64,000 nucleotides of DNA, taken from positions 2,356,001-2,420,000 of the forward strand of contig JALUTQ010000007.1 of assembly GCA_032718865.1 (NCBI GenBank). The letters are read 5' to 3'. The first letter of the stretch is position 1, and each line of letters begins with the position of its first letter. The translations under genes and the position numbers were made by a program. Positions 34,688 through 44,601 of the stretch are shown piece by piece. The notes under the pieces were generated by a model. The model did not search any database, was not told the origin of the DNA, and worked only from the letters and a program-made list of their open reading frames with translations. The DNA is from Tilletia caries. Its lineage: Eukaryota > Basidiomycota > Exobasidiomycetes > Tilletiales > Tilletiaceae.

Positions 34688-35436
34688 TAAGGATGGGCGC
34701 GGAGTAAGCCCCGGAGTGGGTTTCCCGAAGTTCCCCGACTAGTCGGGGCCTCACTCCGGGGGAGTACGGAGTACGGAGTGCATTTTTGAGGATTTACTCC
34801 CGCTGAATGGATTCTGCAGGAGTACGGAGCGCAAGCCTGTCATGTCCCCGGAGTACGGAGTGACTAGCTCGAATGCCAGACGGAACGCGGAGTTTCCCCG
34901 AAACTCCGGGGCGCTCCGGGGCCTTGCCTTTTTCATAATCAGGTTGCAATTTTGGAAATTTCAGTCAGAAATGGGCATATTTTGCTCTGATTTTCAAAAA
35001 TATGGCAAAATTATTTTTCAGATTTCTCATTTCGAGTTCTTATTGTGTGTTGTTGATCTCTACGACCGCCAACGATGATTCTGCCGAACAAAAACATGGT
35101 TGGAAGAGGGGCAATCAATGGAAGGGTCCACATTTCTCAAGTTTTTGTAGGACCTCTGCGAACTTTCCCCGGAGTACGGAGTTTCCGGGGGAGTAGTCGC
35201 GCTCCGTCACCCCGGAGTACGGAGTGGACTTTGAAATTTTACTAAATTTAGCCGGAGTACGGAGCTGGCGCAATGAGATGGGAAGATTTTGTGCGGAGTG
35301 CGGAGTGGAATTGGGGCGACTGCCTAACAATGAGCGGAGTACGGAGTGCGAAAAAGAATCTCAAAATCAGCCGGAGTCAGCCGGAGTAGGGGTCCCGGAG
35401 TACGGAGCACTCCGAGGCCCTCCGCGCCCATCCTTA
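34688..35436. mobile_element. hAT MITE nested in the 3' array of the larger hAT
   Basis: The termini TAAGGATGGGCGCGGAG (34688-34704) and CTCCGCGCCCATCCTTA (35420-35436) are a perfect 17-bp inverted repeat. TTTCACGC is duplicated exactly at 34680-34687 and 35437-35444. The interior holds many CGGAGTACGGAG words, close to the GCGGAGT word of the surrounding element. Its terminus resembles the outer right end (TAAGGCTGGC on the opposite strand). It is therefore a likely non-autonomous relative mobilised by the same transposase. Confidence 0.9.
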
Positions 35437-35548
35437 TTTCACGCACATCGATTGCGGAGTACTCCGCACTTGGTCAAAAAATCAGTTACTCCGCATGTGC
35501 GGAGTAAAACTCCGCATTTTTACTCCGCAAGCCAGCCTTATTCAAGGC

Positions 35549-35640
35549 CATGGGCGTCAAGATGGTGCTCTCCGCCGAAGGCTCAGACGAGACGAGATCC
35601 TCGGCAGATACCTTTACTTCCACGCCACCCTTGCCTCCGA
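35549..35640 (+). pseudogene. Asparagine synthetase fragment, right part
   Basis: ATGGGCGTCAAGATGGTGCT continues the fragment broken at 30783 and reads MGVKMVLSAEGSDE. A small insertion shifts the frame and it continues ILGRYLYFHAT. In the family this is the conserved nucleotide-binding loop, usually with SGEG; here the Gly is replaced by Ala. Recognisable similarity ends about 140 bp before the 3' LTR. Confidence 0.85.
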
Positions 35641-35781
35641 TTCCCACCGCTTCTTTTCCCTGCCCGTTCCAGCACCGTGTCCGTTTTATGCGCTCGTTAC
35701 CTTTCGCTTCCCTTCCCCCATGCCGCTGCAGTTCCCAGTCTCGATCACGACTCGGGACAGTCGTCTTTTTGGGTGCGGGGA

Positions 35782-36068
35782 TGTGCTGGCAACACGTGGC
35801 AACACCACGTGGCCAGTATCTTATCTCTTTTTCCTTATCTTCCTTTCCCTTTCCCTCTCACGCATACCGCATAGCAACATCACCTCCACTTCTCTCCACT
35901 TTTTCCCACGTCACACTTTTCCCTCGCTCTCATCGTTACCCTTCTCGAGCTCATCATTGTACTTAGTTCTCTCCCTTGTCATATATTCACTCTTCAATCT
36001 CTGCTATTTGCACACATATCTGCTCTACAGGCTCCCTCTACTGGCACCCTCACAGGCTCGCTAGTATA
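35782..36068 (+). repeat. 3' LTR of the asparagine-synthetase-carrying element
   Basis: 287 bp, matching the 5' LTR except for two T-run length differences seen by eye. It is preceded by a short purine-rich GGGTGCGGGGA and followed by the target duplication GACGA. Confidence 0.85.
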
Positions 36069-36142
36069 GACGACGACAAACTCCTCTTTTCCGCGGTATC
36101 GACTCGACCTCTATCGTCTACAACAGCCGAGGCGGGCCTTTG

Positions 36143-37343
36143 AGTCTTGCAGCGCCGTACACCTCGAAGGTGTGGCCCTCCGTAGGGCTCGGCAAGCCTT
36201 CGTTGTCGTGGCGAGGATGACGGGGATGGTGAGTGTATACTAATGGTCTTACCTTCGATATTTTCCTCCTTTTTCCCCCCTTTTTCACAGGTAACAGCAT
36301 ACCAACACGATGACACCAAGGGAGCGAATCTCTGATCTCTCCGACTGCCGGTCCTTTGGAAGATGCGACCCTCTCCCACTTCCGGTCATCAGTTGCCAGT
36401 TGCCGAGAAAACCACCTCTCTTGCCCCCCTCCGGTACAGCTGAGCTCCGACTCTCCCTCAAAACGGTCGTTGTGACTGCCGAGGACCTCAAGGATAATGG
36501 CCACCCCCCCCTCCCCCCCCTCTAGGAGCTCAGCGTCGACGACTACCCCCCCTTCTTCTTCTTTCCGTTTCTTTGCACACTCCTTTCATGCTCTCTTTGC
36601 CGTTTTCCTCCGTTCCTCTTCCATTTCTGTGGCTTGTGTATGTAATCGGTCCCTGGCCCTTGGCCCACATTCTCAATCGAACCATGTAGCAAAAAAAAAT
36701 GTGTGAGAGGGTCGCGCACTGGGTCGCGCACTGGGGCTCGCACGGGGCGCTTGCGCGCGGATAGCTCGCGCTGACCACTCGCGCAGGCCCCGCGCGAGCT
36801 GCTTCCCGCGCACACTGCGCGCGCAGATCCGCGCGAGCCGAACCTTTGTCAATTTTCTGAGAAGTGAATAGTGAACGACCATACCACCTCACGTGACATT
36901 CCCACCGCGCTGCCGCCCGGACCCCCTTTTTGAGGACATCCCGCCCCATCACCAAGACCCTCGTGCGCACCACCACCACCACAACGCGTGCTGACCATTC
37001 CTTTCCTTTCCTTGCATTCTCAGACGGACGCGTGCCTCAGCAGCTGCTCTTTCGAGTCTCATACTGCGCGCGCGTTCGTCGTCAAGCGCTTTGGAACGCT
37101 CACTCACTTCTCCCCTCCAGATCACGCCTTGGCGGCTTGCTCACCCTGACTGTGACGCTGCGGTGCTAACACCATTCATCCCCACCTACAGATGCGCTGA
37201 CTTCTTTCACCCTCTCCAACATTGACTGACATCGCTGACACCTCTTCCGCCATTCTTTCCAGTCTCCACACTTTTGCCGTCATCCATCATCCGCAGTACT
37301 CCACCGCTCTGGTGCATCTTCCCTCATCCTCAGTACGCTCGAC
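36143..37343. other. LINE-2 3' region and GC-rich motif patch
   Basis: No gene was recognised. 36143-36695 is probably LINE-2 3' untranslated sequence ending in A9. 36700-36845 is a GC-rich patch of GCTCGCGC, GCGCGAGC and TCGCGCACTGG words in both orientations, similar to the patch at 21045-21095 left of the LINE. The remainder to 37343 shows nothing clear. Confidence 0.4.
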
Positions 37344-37610
37344 TGTGCTGGACGAGGTCCACGTGGTATTCTTATCTTATCTAATCTCCCTTTATTCTCT
37401 CACTTCCCTTTCTTCTCACACTTCCTCCACACTTCACCTCCACATTTCCCACGCTCCTCTCTCAGTCATACTTTTCCTCGCTCCTCACTTGTACCTAGTT
37501 CTCTGGCCATTCATTCTTCTTACATTTTGCACCTTCACTGATCTACCGCTGGTGATCTTGGGCATTGCCCGCATCGTGGCCGCTGGCCCTATTGGTCGCT
37601 GACCAATACA
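37344..37610 (+). mobile_element. Solo LTR of the TGTGCTGG family
   Basis: It starts TGTGCTGGACGAGG and ends CCAATACA (TG...CA, 267 bp), with TCGAC duplicated at 37339-37343 and 37611-37615. The sequence is related to the LTRs at 28807 and 35782 (CCACGTGG, then TCTTATC and a pyrimidine-rich body) but diverged. No internal region remains. Confidence 0.75.
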
Positions 37611-37806
37611 TCGACCGCAGCCATTTCTTTTCCTCACCCTCTTTCTACTCTGCTTCCCGTTACGTTCGGAAGCGATCATGTATCATAGTTATTTTGTTGG
37701 TTGTACTCATTGCTTCATTCGATTGTCACGATCTCTGTGGACTGTGGTGTGTGTGTGTGAGAGAGGTCTGAGTGCAGTGCGAGCTGTAATGGAAGAAGGG
37801 GTATGG

Positions 37807-37847
37807 GTGAGCCCTGCGCGCGGTCTGCGCGCGCCCCAGGGCTCGCG
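37807..37847. repeat. GC-rich near-palindrome at the gypsy insertion site
   Basis: GAGCCCTGCGCGCG and CGCGCGCCCCAGGGCTC can pair around a short loop. The motif belongs to the same GCGCGAGCC-type patch that continues to the right of the gypsy element (44881-44977). Confidence 0.55.
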
Positions 37848-37856
37848 CGGGGGTGC

Positions 37857-38143
37857 TGTGCTGGATGAGACCCCAGCGTGACCACCAGTCTCCCTTTGTT
37901 TCCGTTCTCTCTTGCTTCCCTTTGTTTCCTTTCTCAGACTCGAGCGAAAGGCGAGCATCCAGACTCGCTCGCCTTTCGCTCAGCCGTTCCCATCACGTTC
38001 CTCACTTAATGCTCTCTCACCTTCCCACTCTTCCCTTCTGTATTTCCTCTCTGCTGCTCTACAATCAACTTGCTCTTCTTCTCTTTAACTCTTGCGTTGT
38101 ATTGGCTCTTGCGCCTGGACTCTTGCGTCCTTCATACAGCACA
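37857..38143 (+). repeat. 5' LTR of the gypsy element
   Basis: 287 bp. It holds a 13-bp segment (around GAGCGAAAGGCGAG) that is absent from the 3' LTR and is the inverse complement of the nearby CTCGCCTTTCGCTC, so only this LTR can form that hairpin. Confidence 0.88.
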
Positions 38144-38155
38144 TGGTGATGAGAG
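38144..38155 (+). promoter_or_regulatory. Gypsy primer-binding site
   Basis: TGGTGATGAGAG lies directly after the LTR and is identical to the sequence after the 5' LTR at 29091, so both elements probably use the same tRNA primer. The tRNA was not identified. Confidence 0.65.
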
Positions 38156-38263
38156 TTGGATCTTGTTGAGTACCTGCACTACAGAGCTCCACAAACCCAC
38201 TGCCACCTCCTCCCTTTGCAATCACCCTCTATACTTTGCCACCCTCCTCCCTCCACAGTAACC

Positions 38264-39787
38264 ATGGCGCCTCTCACCAGCACCACCCCCATCCCCGGCC
38301 CTGCCGCCACCATCGGCGCGTCCGCGGTCGAGCTCCCCACCATCAACGTGCCCGGAGACGACTCCAACGTCTCCTCCCTCACCGATCTCCCCAGTGGCTC
38401 CCAAGAGCCCTCGATGGAATCCCTTCCCGCCCTCGTGCAGAGCCTGCTACTGCAGGTCGGCGAGCTCAAGAGCCGTGTCGTCGACGCCGAAGGAGGCCGC
38501 TCGGAAAGTCGATCCCGCCCGGTCGAATCCCACCGCTCTGTGCCCGGCCGACCTTCCACACCCGCCTCGTCCGCACCCGCGCAGCAGATACATGCGCTTC
38601 ATTCGACTCCTATCGACCGTCCTCTCCCGCCCCACATGACCAGCTCTAAGTCGTCTGCGGCCCTCCTCTCTTTCCAGAGGCAGACCGGCCCGGACAAGCA
38701 GGTCGTTCGTGAGGTGCTCGAGCGGATGGGCACGTCGATATACGACGTGATCGACCGTATCGGTCGCGACACCGGCTCACCACGCTCCGATGAGGCCTTC
38801 CGCGCCTCCGTCGATCCCGGCACGGCTCCCGACGTCGTATCCACCTCGGATCCTGCGTCGATATCGTCGTCTGACCGGTTCATCTTCGTCCGGCCGGAGT
38901 ACGTGCCGTCGTTCAACGGTGACCCGCTGCTGCTTGAGCGCTATCTGACGCGTCTCAACGACATCATCCGCACCGGCAAGAACGAGGCCTGGGTGGCGGG
39001 CGTCCTTCGATCGGTTCCACTCCGCTTTGAGGGAGATGCTGAGGAGTGGCACGCGGGCCTGCCGGCGGAGGAAGCCGAGTCCTTGTCGTCTTTCGACGCA
39101 CTCGCCGCTGCGATGCGAGTCGAGTTCCCGGCGAACGGCTCGGAGCAGCGTCGTCTTGCCCGCGACCGAGTGTGGGACCCCACTGCGGAGCCAGCGAGCA
39201 CCTTCTACTTCGCCAAGCTGCGCGCCCTCCGCACCGCATTCGGCCACGACCAGACGGACCGCGTCCTCGTGCAGGACATCGTCGACTGTCTGCCGCCGAC
39301 GTTCCAGGCGATGCTTCGCCTGCCGCGGACCGGTGTTCGGCTTGCTGATCTCCGCGCCGAGATCGGCATCTGGGAACCGACCTGGCGGAAGATCTTCCCC
39401 CAGTTCGACATCCGCAGTCCGTCGACTGCCGCGGCTCCCGTTCTCCGCACCCCGGCGCCGACGCCTCGGACCACTTCCGTTCCGACGCCTCGGGCTGCAC
39501 CCGCCCCGGTTCCTGCTGCCTCCGTGTCTTCCGCGCTGGCCCCGACATCGTCTCGTCCCCTCGGGTTGGCCGCCACCTACGATCCGTCGCGCGTCATCCC
39601 TGCAGCTGGTGGAGAGAAGCGCAAGTATCGGCGTCCCTCCGACAACCAGCCAATTGAGCTGAACCGTCCGTGTGCTCGCTGTGGCCAGGAACACTTCACG
39701 TTCGAGCACATGCACCTGGTGCCGGCCGCTCATTTCCTGGAGTGGTCCGAGGGTGGTGACGATTACCCGTTGGCGGCGGGTTTCTAA
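38264..39787 (+). CDS. Gypsy Gag polyprotein
   Basis: 507 aa from the ATG in CCATGGCG at 38264. A Pro/Ser-rich N-terminus and a short coiled-coil-like helix (LVQSLLLQVGELKSRVVDAE) precede the capsid-like region. That region includes RPEYVPSFNGDPLLLERYLT, LRFEGDAEEWHAGLP, FYFAKLRALRTAFGHDQTD and LRADLRAEIGIWEP-type helices. The C-terminus has Pro/Ala-rich sequence and a CARCGQEHFTFEH motif, a partial zinc knuckle lacking its last Cys. It forms the particle that packages element RNA. The frame is intact. The next 760 bp before pol contain no clear frame and pol is in the same phase, so expression may need a stop bypass or internal start. Confidence 0.8.
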   Translation: MAPLTSTTPIPGPAATIGASAVELPTINVPGDDSNVSSLTDLPSGSQEPSMESLPALVQSLLLQVGELKSRVVDAEGGRSESRSRPVESHRSVPGRPSTPASSAPAQQIHALHSTPIDRPLPPHMTSSKSSAALLSFQRQTGPDKQVVREVLERMGTSIYDVIDRIGRDTGSPRSDEAFRASVDPGTAPDVVSTSDPASISSSDRFIFVRPEYVPSFNGDPLLLERYLTRLNDIIRTGKNEAWVAGVLRSVPLRFEGDAEEWHAGLPAEEAESLSSFDALAAAMRVEFPANGSEQRRLARDRVWDPTAEPASTFYFAKLRALRTAFGHDQTDRVLVQDIVDCLPPTFQAMLRLPRTGVRLADLRAEIGIWEPTWRKIFPQFDIRSPSTAAAPVLRTPAPTPRTTSVPTPRAAPAPVPAASVSSALAPTSSRPLGLAATYDPSRVIPAAGGEKRKYRRPSDNQPIELNRPCARCGQEHFTFEHMHLVPAAHFLEWSEGGDDYPLAAGF

Positions 39788-40549
39788 ACGTCCGGGACGA
39801 CGATAAACTATCGACGGGCGACGCTCTTCCTGGCGATCGCCCACCCCCGCAGCCACCCGACCACGGCGAGGTCTTCCTTGCTGATTCGGCGCGTGCTGTT
39901 GAGAAGAGTAGGGACACTGAGTCAGTAGCCCTCGTCCGCGACGACGTTAAACTAGCTCACCTCGATTCCTCTAAGCCGTTCTCCCCGGAGCGTAACGCCA
40001 CTCCGGACGAGACGGGGGTGAGGGTCGTTGCTGAAAGAGAGGACGGCATACCTCTGCCGCCTAGCGGCGGGGACAGTGCCCTCGACTGTCCCGGTGAGCA
40101 TATGCCCGCCATTGCTCACCACAGCCCCCCCCCCATCATCAGGGCGGATGCAAGAGCGGCGGAGAGAGGGCTGTGCCCCCTTCTGGTCCACCAGGGGGCC
40201 TCTCCGTCGGGTACAGTGACGGCGTGACCAGTGTGGAGACGGCGAAGGACCTGGACCACCCTCTGACCCGAGACCCGCTGGTCCCGATACTCGGGGAGTA
40301 CTCTTCTTCCCGTGATGATTCGTTGAGAAGCCCAGTGACTGCCCCTCTCCTCCTCCAGTTGACGGGTCTGCCGAGGCGGGCCCGACGCTGTTCTTGGCCG
40401 ACAGGTCGCATTTCCGCACGAGGAAGTTGTTCGTGCTGGATCCCGTGGAGAAGCCTTTGCGGCACTCCACGTTTTGATGTGGTAACGTCGTTCAGCTGCC
40501 TTCGACGCCGGAGACAACGTCAGGAAAGGGGTACACCAACCACGTCCCC
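39788..40549 (+). other. Gag-pol spacer of the gypsy element
   Basis: No recognisable domain. Short frames occur in all phases and similarity resumes at the protease. This may be a decayed N-terminal Pol region. Confidence 0.4.
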
Positions 40550-42966
40550 TTGACCGTCCAACTCCGGGTCAACAGCTCCACGGCGCAGCCCCTGTCATCC
40601 TTGCTCGACACCGGGGCCTCGTTGTCGGGGATCGATGCCTCCCTCCTCGAGCGCCTCGGGGGTCGCCCACAAGGGGATGGAATGACGGTGAAAGGGATTG
40701 GTACGATGCGTACGAAGGGGTTTACGACCGTTACCTTTTTCATCGAGGGACGAGACAGTCGGGACAAGCAGGTCTTCTTAGAGTGTACTCATGACCTGCA
40801 TGTGATGCCGGACTTTGGGCCTGGCCTGCTTCTCGGGCGCGACTTCATCGACGGGCATGACCTGACCATCTCCCCCGCCCGTGGTCGTGCCCGCGTCGGC
40901 CAGTACACCTTTGCTGTGTCGGAGAAGATCGAGGGTCCTTTCTCGGCGGAAGTAGAGCTCCACACTGCCGTCGACGTGGTCGTTCCCTCCCATCACAACG
41001 TCTGGGTTCCCGTAGACGCCGGCGGTCTCGCACCCGACGTGGACTACTGTGTCCATCCGCGTCTCTCCGCCTCCCCGGACGAGACGGTGCAGCTTGCCGG
41101 TCCGACTGGGTTGCTGACGAAGGGGATCGACGCTCGTCGGCACGTCCTGCTCGGCAATTTCGGGGCGACTGACTGCCATCTAAAGCGAGGGACGATTGTG
41201 GCCGATGCGGTGGCCACGCGCGTTGGCGACGCGTTGCAAGACTCGGGTCGTGTGTTCACTCTGTCCGTCGATGCCTCGCCTCCCCCGACCTATCAGGTCT
41301 TCGTCGCCTCCGCGGAACCCGATCCTCTGTCCGGGGTTGCCGATCCGATCGACGCCTTCGAGCCTGAAGGAGGTGCCGATCCTGATCCGCGCCACGATTC
41401 GGCCACTGTCCAGATCGACGGCCACTTCCGTGTCGGCGTAGATGACCACGGTCACCCTTCACCCGCAGTCGTTGCCCTGCTACGACGGCATGAGAAGGCC
41501 TTCGCGCTCGACGGTCGGCCGGGTTTGGTGCTTGGCGCCGAGATGGCGATTGATCTGAAGGAGGGTACTGAGCTACGTCCTGAGGCTCCTCGGCGTGTCA
41601 GCCCGGAGAAGCGCCAGGCGATCGACAGCGCCATTGATCAGCTGCTGCAATGGGATGTGGTGGAGCCTTCGTCCAGTCCGGCCTCCTTTCCGGTCCTCAT
41701 GGTCCGCCAGTACGGCAAGTGGCGGTTTTGCGTCGACTACCGTCAACTCAACGCCAGCACGATCCCGGATCGATATCCGTTGCCGACCGTCGACTCGGTG
41801 TTTCAAACACTGTGCGGCAAACGGATCTTCAGCTCGTTGGACGCGATCCGCGGGATCCGCGGGTACCACCAACTGCCCGTCCGTCCTTCCGACCGCTGGA
41901 AGACCGCCTTCACGTGCCACCGTGGGCTGTTTCAATATCGTACCGTCCCTTTCGGTCTCCGAAACGCCCCTGCCGTGTTCCAGCGCCTGATGGACCGGTT
42001 GCTCGGCGCCCTCCGGTGGCAGGACGCCGTGGTGTACATCGACGACATCGTTGTGGCCACGGCCAACCTGGATGACCATCTTCGCGCCCTTGAGTCCATC
42101 TTGTCGTCGGCTGAACGGGAGGGGTTGCGTTTCAGCCCGGGGAAGTGTACCTTCGCTGTGGGGTCGCTGGTGCTCTTAGGACGGAAGGTTTCCGGAGCAG
42201 GGGTAGCGATCTGGAGCGATCGGGCGGCCGCGGTGCGGGATCTGGCTCGCCCGACTACGTTGAGAGAGTTGTATCACGCGCTCGGTCTGTTCGGTTACTA
42301 CCGAATGTTCGTTCCGAACTACGCGCAGGTCGCCGAACCGCTGTCGAGGCTGACGAGGGGTTGGCGTTATGAGCAGGCCGACGGTCGTTATAGGCTGGTG
42401 AATGCGGATGGTAGGCCTGCGGCGGCAGAGCGTGTCGTCCTCGACTGGACAGCGGCTCAGCAGCAGAGCTTCGATGCGCTGAAAGCGGCGCTGGTTTCCC
42501 CGCCCGTCCTCGCCCACCCCGACCCTGCCCGTCCCTACCTGCTGTATGTCGACGCCAGCAAAGACGGGTTCGGCGCCATCTTGCACCAGGTCTTTGACCG
42601 CGACGTCCCCTCCCCTCCCCAATCCGCGGAGTCGGCGCAGCTACTCGCCATGGATTTGGTGCGGGCGCCTCAGCCAATTGCGCGCGAGAGGTGGACCGCG
42701 TGGCTGCGGGCCGATCGCTTGTTCGCTCCCGTAGTGCGCGAGGCGGAGAGTCGGGCATGCCGGGAGTCGTTGGACGGTGTTTGGTCGCTCCGCGACGGCG
42801 TCCTCGTTCGACGTCAGGATGGTCGCCTTGCCCTGCCAGAAGGAGCGCTGCCAGAACTGTTGCGGTCAGTTCATGATCAGACTGGACACTTCGGATTCTA
42901 CAAGACGTACCTCGCGCTGTCGCGTCACTTTTGGCGGCCGGAGCTGGCAGTGTCCGTCCGCTCTTG
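40550..42966 (+). pseudogene. Gypsy Pol: protease, RT and first part of RNase H
   Basis: The protease has SSLLDTGASLSGIDASLL and GPGLLLGRDFI. RT follows with FPVLMVRQYGKWRFCVDYRQ, FSSLDAIRGIRGYHQLPV, FQYRTVPFGLRNAPAVFQ and the catalytic AVVYIDDIVVATANL. The connection and the opening of RNase H follow (PYLLYVDASKDGFGAILHQ, with the first catalytic Asp). The RNase H remainder normally expected here (PVAFLSR, the Glu helix, TDH) is missing. The frame goes directly to the integrase zinc region (LLRSVHDQTGHFGFYKTYLA). A one-base shift near 42967 moves pol from frame 2 to frame 1. The missing RNase H part is found after the integrase. Confidence 0.85.
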
Positions 42967-44240
42967 GGTCAAGACGTCAAGTACTGTTCGGTGTGCCAAC
43001 GGACGAAGCTCGGGAAGAAGACGGGAGAGTTGCGCATCGACCGGGACCCCCAGACGCCGTTCGAGGTCATCTCTTTGGACATCGTGTTGGGGCTCCCCTC
43101 GTCGCGATCCGGCAACAACACAGCAGTCGTGATCCTTGACGTCTTCAGTCGGGCGGTCCTCATTGAGCCGTGCCCACACACGATCACGGCGGAAGGGATT
43201 GCAGCTATTGTCAGCAACCGTGTCTTGCGTTACGGCTGGCGCCGTCGTCGGCTGGTCTCTGATTCTGAGGCGCGACTCACCGGTTCTGTCATGAGCGCGC
43301 TAGCGACATCGTTGGGCGCCGATATCGCGCCGAGCCCGCCGTACCACCAGCAAGCTAATGCGGTGGAGCGCGCAATCAAGACCGTGCAGCACGTCCTGCA
43401 GTCTATTGCTCTAGACTCTCGTGCGCATTGGGACCGTCGCCTTGCTCATGCCGTGGAATTAGCCATGAATTCCAGCCCCTCCGTGACAACCGGGCACCGC
43501 CCCTTTGACCTCCTCTTTATCAGCCATCCCGACATCGTGCACGCGGTGTTCGATAGCGAGGAGGAGCACGCCGGTGTGGGAACCTTCGCAGAGCGGCTGG
43601 CGGCGGCTGAAGAGCGACTGGTGGAGGCTCGCCGAATGATTGTGGCTGCGCGAGAAGGGCAGAAGAGAAGGTACGATCAGTCTCGTGCATCTCCCGCTGC
43701 GATTCGCGTCGGGGATCTGGTTTACGTACGATTGCGAGATCGCCCCGTCCCGAACGCCATCGAGGACAAGCTCGACGCGCGGAAGAGAGGGCCGTTTGCC
43801 GTGACAGAGGTGCTATCCGCGCACCGGATTCGCCTCGACCTGCCTGATGACATGGCCATCGATCCGGTCATCAGCACAGAGCAGGTCGATGTCGTCCCCC
43901 GCTCTCCCGACCCGTTCTCCGCCAGCCGTGCCCAGTCGTCGCCCGAGCCGGTTGTCCCTCACGGACTTGATGCTGCTGCCGGAGTGGATGAGTCTGCTGG
44001 AAGGGACGAGGAGCTGTTGTCGGCGCAGGAGACGATCGCGTCGGAGGAGGTCTTGAGGACCGTAGCTGATGGCGCGCTGGACGGCGATGGGAGAGGACCG
44101 CCGCGCGCTCGTCGCCTGCCCGTGTCGCTCCGAGGGTTCCATCTTGGCGTGCTGACGACGGCGGACAGAGCGCAATTGGAGAAGGCTTTGGGAGAGCCAA
44201 CCCATCGACCTCGTCGGCTCGCGCTGAGCGATCGGTCGGT
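42967..44240 (+). pseudogene. Gypsy integrase
   Basis: Frame 1 carries the CxxC half of the H2C2 finger (KYCSVCQRTKLG). The DDE core follows, with FEVISLDIVLGLPSSRSGN (D), RRLVSDSEARLTGS (D) and YHQQANAVERAIKTVQH (E). A C-terminal SH3-like part has the GPF motif (RKRGPFAVTEVLSAHRIRL). A Ser/Glu/Arg-rich tail of about 100 residues with no chromodomain leads into the displaced RNase H segment. The domain is complete, but the frameshift at its start separates it from RT. Confidence 0.82.
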
Positions 44241-44245
44241 GCTGC

Positions 44246-44568
44246 TGGAGGAGAAGCCGGTCGCCTTCCTCTCCCGGTTGACGACCCCTGCGGAGCAGAA
44301 GATGGTGGCCGCGGAGCTTGAGCTGCGCTGTCTCGCGTGGGCTTTTGCAAAATGGGCTTACCTAGTACCTACTGGAGGGGGCGTTAGTGACCGTAGTGAC
44401 GGATCATCAGCCGATGGGGGCGATGCTGCAATCCACGGCTGGAGTCAGTTACGGTCCCAACATCGCTCGGTGTCGCGCACAGATCATGCCGCACCTACCT
44501 CACCTTCGGTTCGTCGTGAAGCCAGGCGCTCTTCACTCCAACGTCGACGCCTTGTCTCGTCTTCGTCC
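44246..44568 (+). pseudogene. Displaced C-terminal part of gypsy RNase H
   Basis: The frame continues from integrase into EKPVAFLSRLTTPAEQKMVA and AELELRCLAWAFAKW, the strand and the catalytic-Glu helix of gypsy RNase H. After a G-run frame change near 44375 it reads VTVVTDHQPMGAML (third catalytic Asp) and ALHSNVDALSRLRPDPGR (fourth Asp). In ordinary gypsy elements this directly follows the YVDAS strand; here the whole integrase lies between them. It ends just before the polypurine tract and 3' LTR. Family knowledge fixes the normal order; the displacement is read directly from this sequence. Confidence 0.8.
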
Positions 44569-44601
44569 GGACCCGGGTCGGTCCGCTTTTTTGGGGGGGA
44601 A

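Larger units (their letters stand above)
30785..35540 (+). mobile_element. Transposase-bearing hAT transposon with GCGGAG/CTCCGC array
   Basis: A transposase gene with three introns is followed by about 1.1 kb dense in GCGGAGT, ACTCCGC and CGGAGTACGGAG words in both orientations (34420-35535), part of it belonging to a nested MITE. The right end is GCCAGCCTTA (35531-35540), followed by TTCAAGGC. The left flank ATCAAGGG is a mismatched partner for that duplication. The left terminus itself (GCTCCGCCCATCC) does not match the right end, so the left limit is uncertain and may be damaged. The asparagine-synthetase sequence on both sides shows that it is an insertion. Confidence 0.78.
28807..36068 (+). 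mobile_element. Non-autonomous LTR retrotransposon carrying an asparagine-synthetase fragment
   Basis: Nearly identical LTRs (28807-29091 and 35782-36068) start TGTGCTGG and end CTAGTATA. The 5-bp GACGA is duplicated at 28802-28806 and 36069-36073. The primer site TGGTGATGAGAG directly follows the 5' LTR and is the same as in the gypsy element at 37857. The interior has a truncated gag-like ORF and then host asparagine-synthetase sequence in place of pol. A hAT transposon is inserted inside that fragment. By eye the LTRs differ only by two T-run length changes, so insertion looks recent. Confidence 0.85.
21140..36695 (+). mobile_element. APE-type LINE, interrupted by an LTR element at 28807-36068
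   Basis: A two-ORF non-LTR retrotransposon. ORF1 has a C-terminal zinc knuckle. ORF2 has an apurinic-like endonuclease, RT and a C-terminal CCHC. Its last codons resume after the LTR element: the left part ends in ...RFD at the duplicated GACGA and the right part continues in frame with DKLLFSAV and stops at 36142. A poly(A) run of nine at about 36686-36694 may mark the 3' end. The 5' end is not resolved. The domain set fits Tad1- or L1-like fungal LINEs. It is the oldest layer of the nest. Confidence 0.7.

Noticed and set aside
44370..44400. Programmed frameshift in gypsy pol at the G-run
   Set aside because: Position after the integrase and lack of a known slippery plus stimulatory arrangement; simple decay or a sequencing error is more likely.
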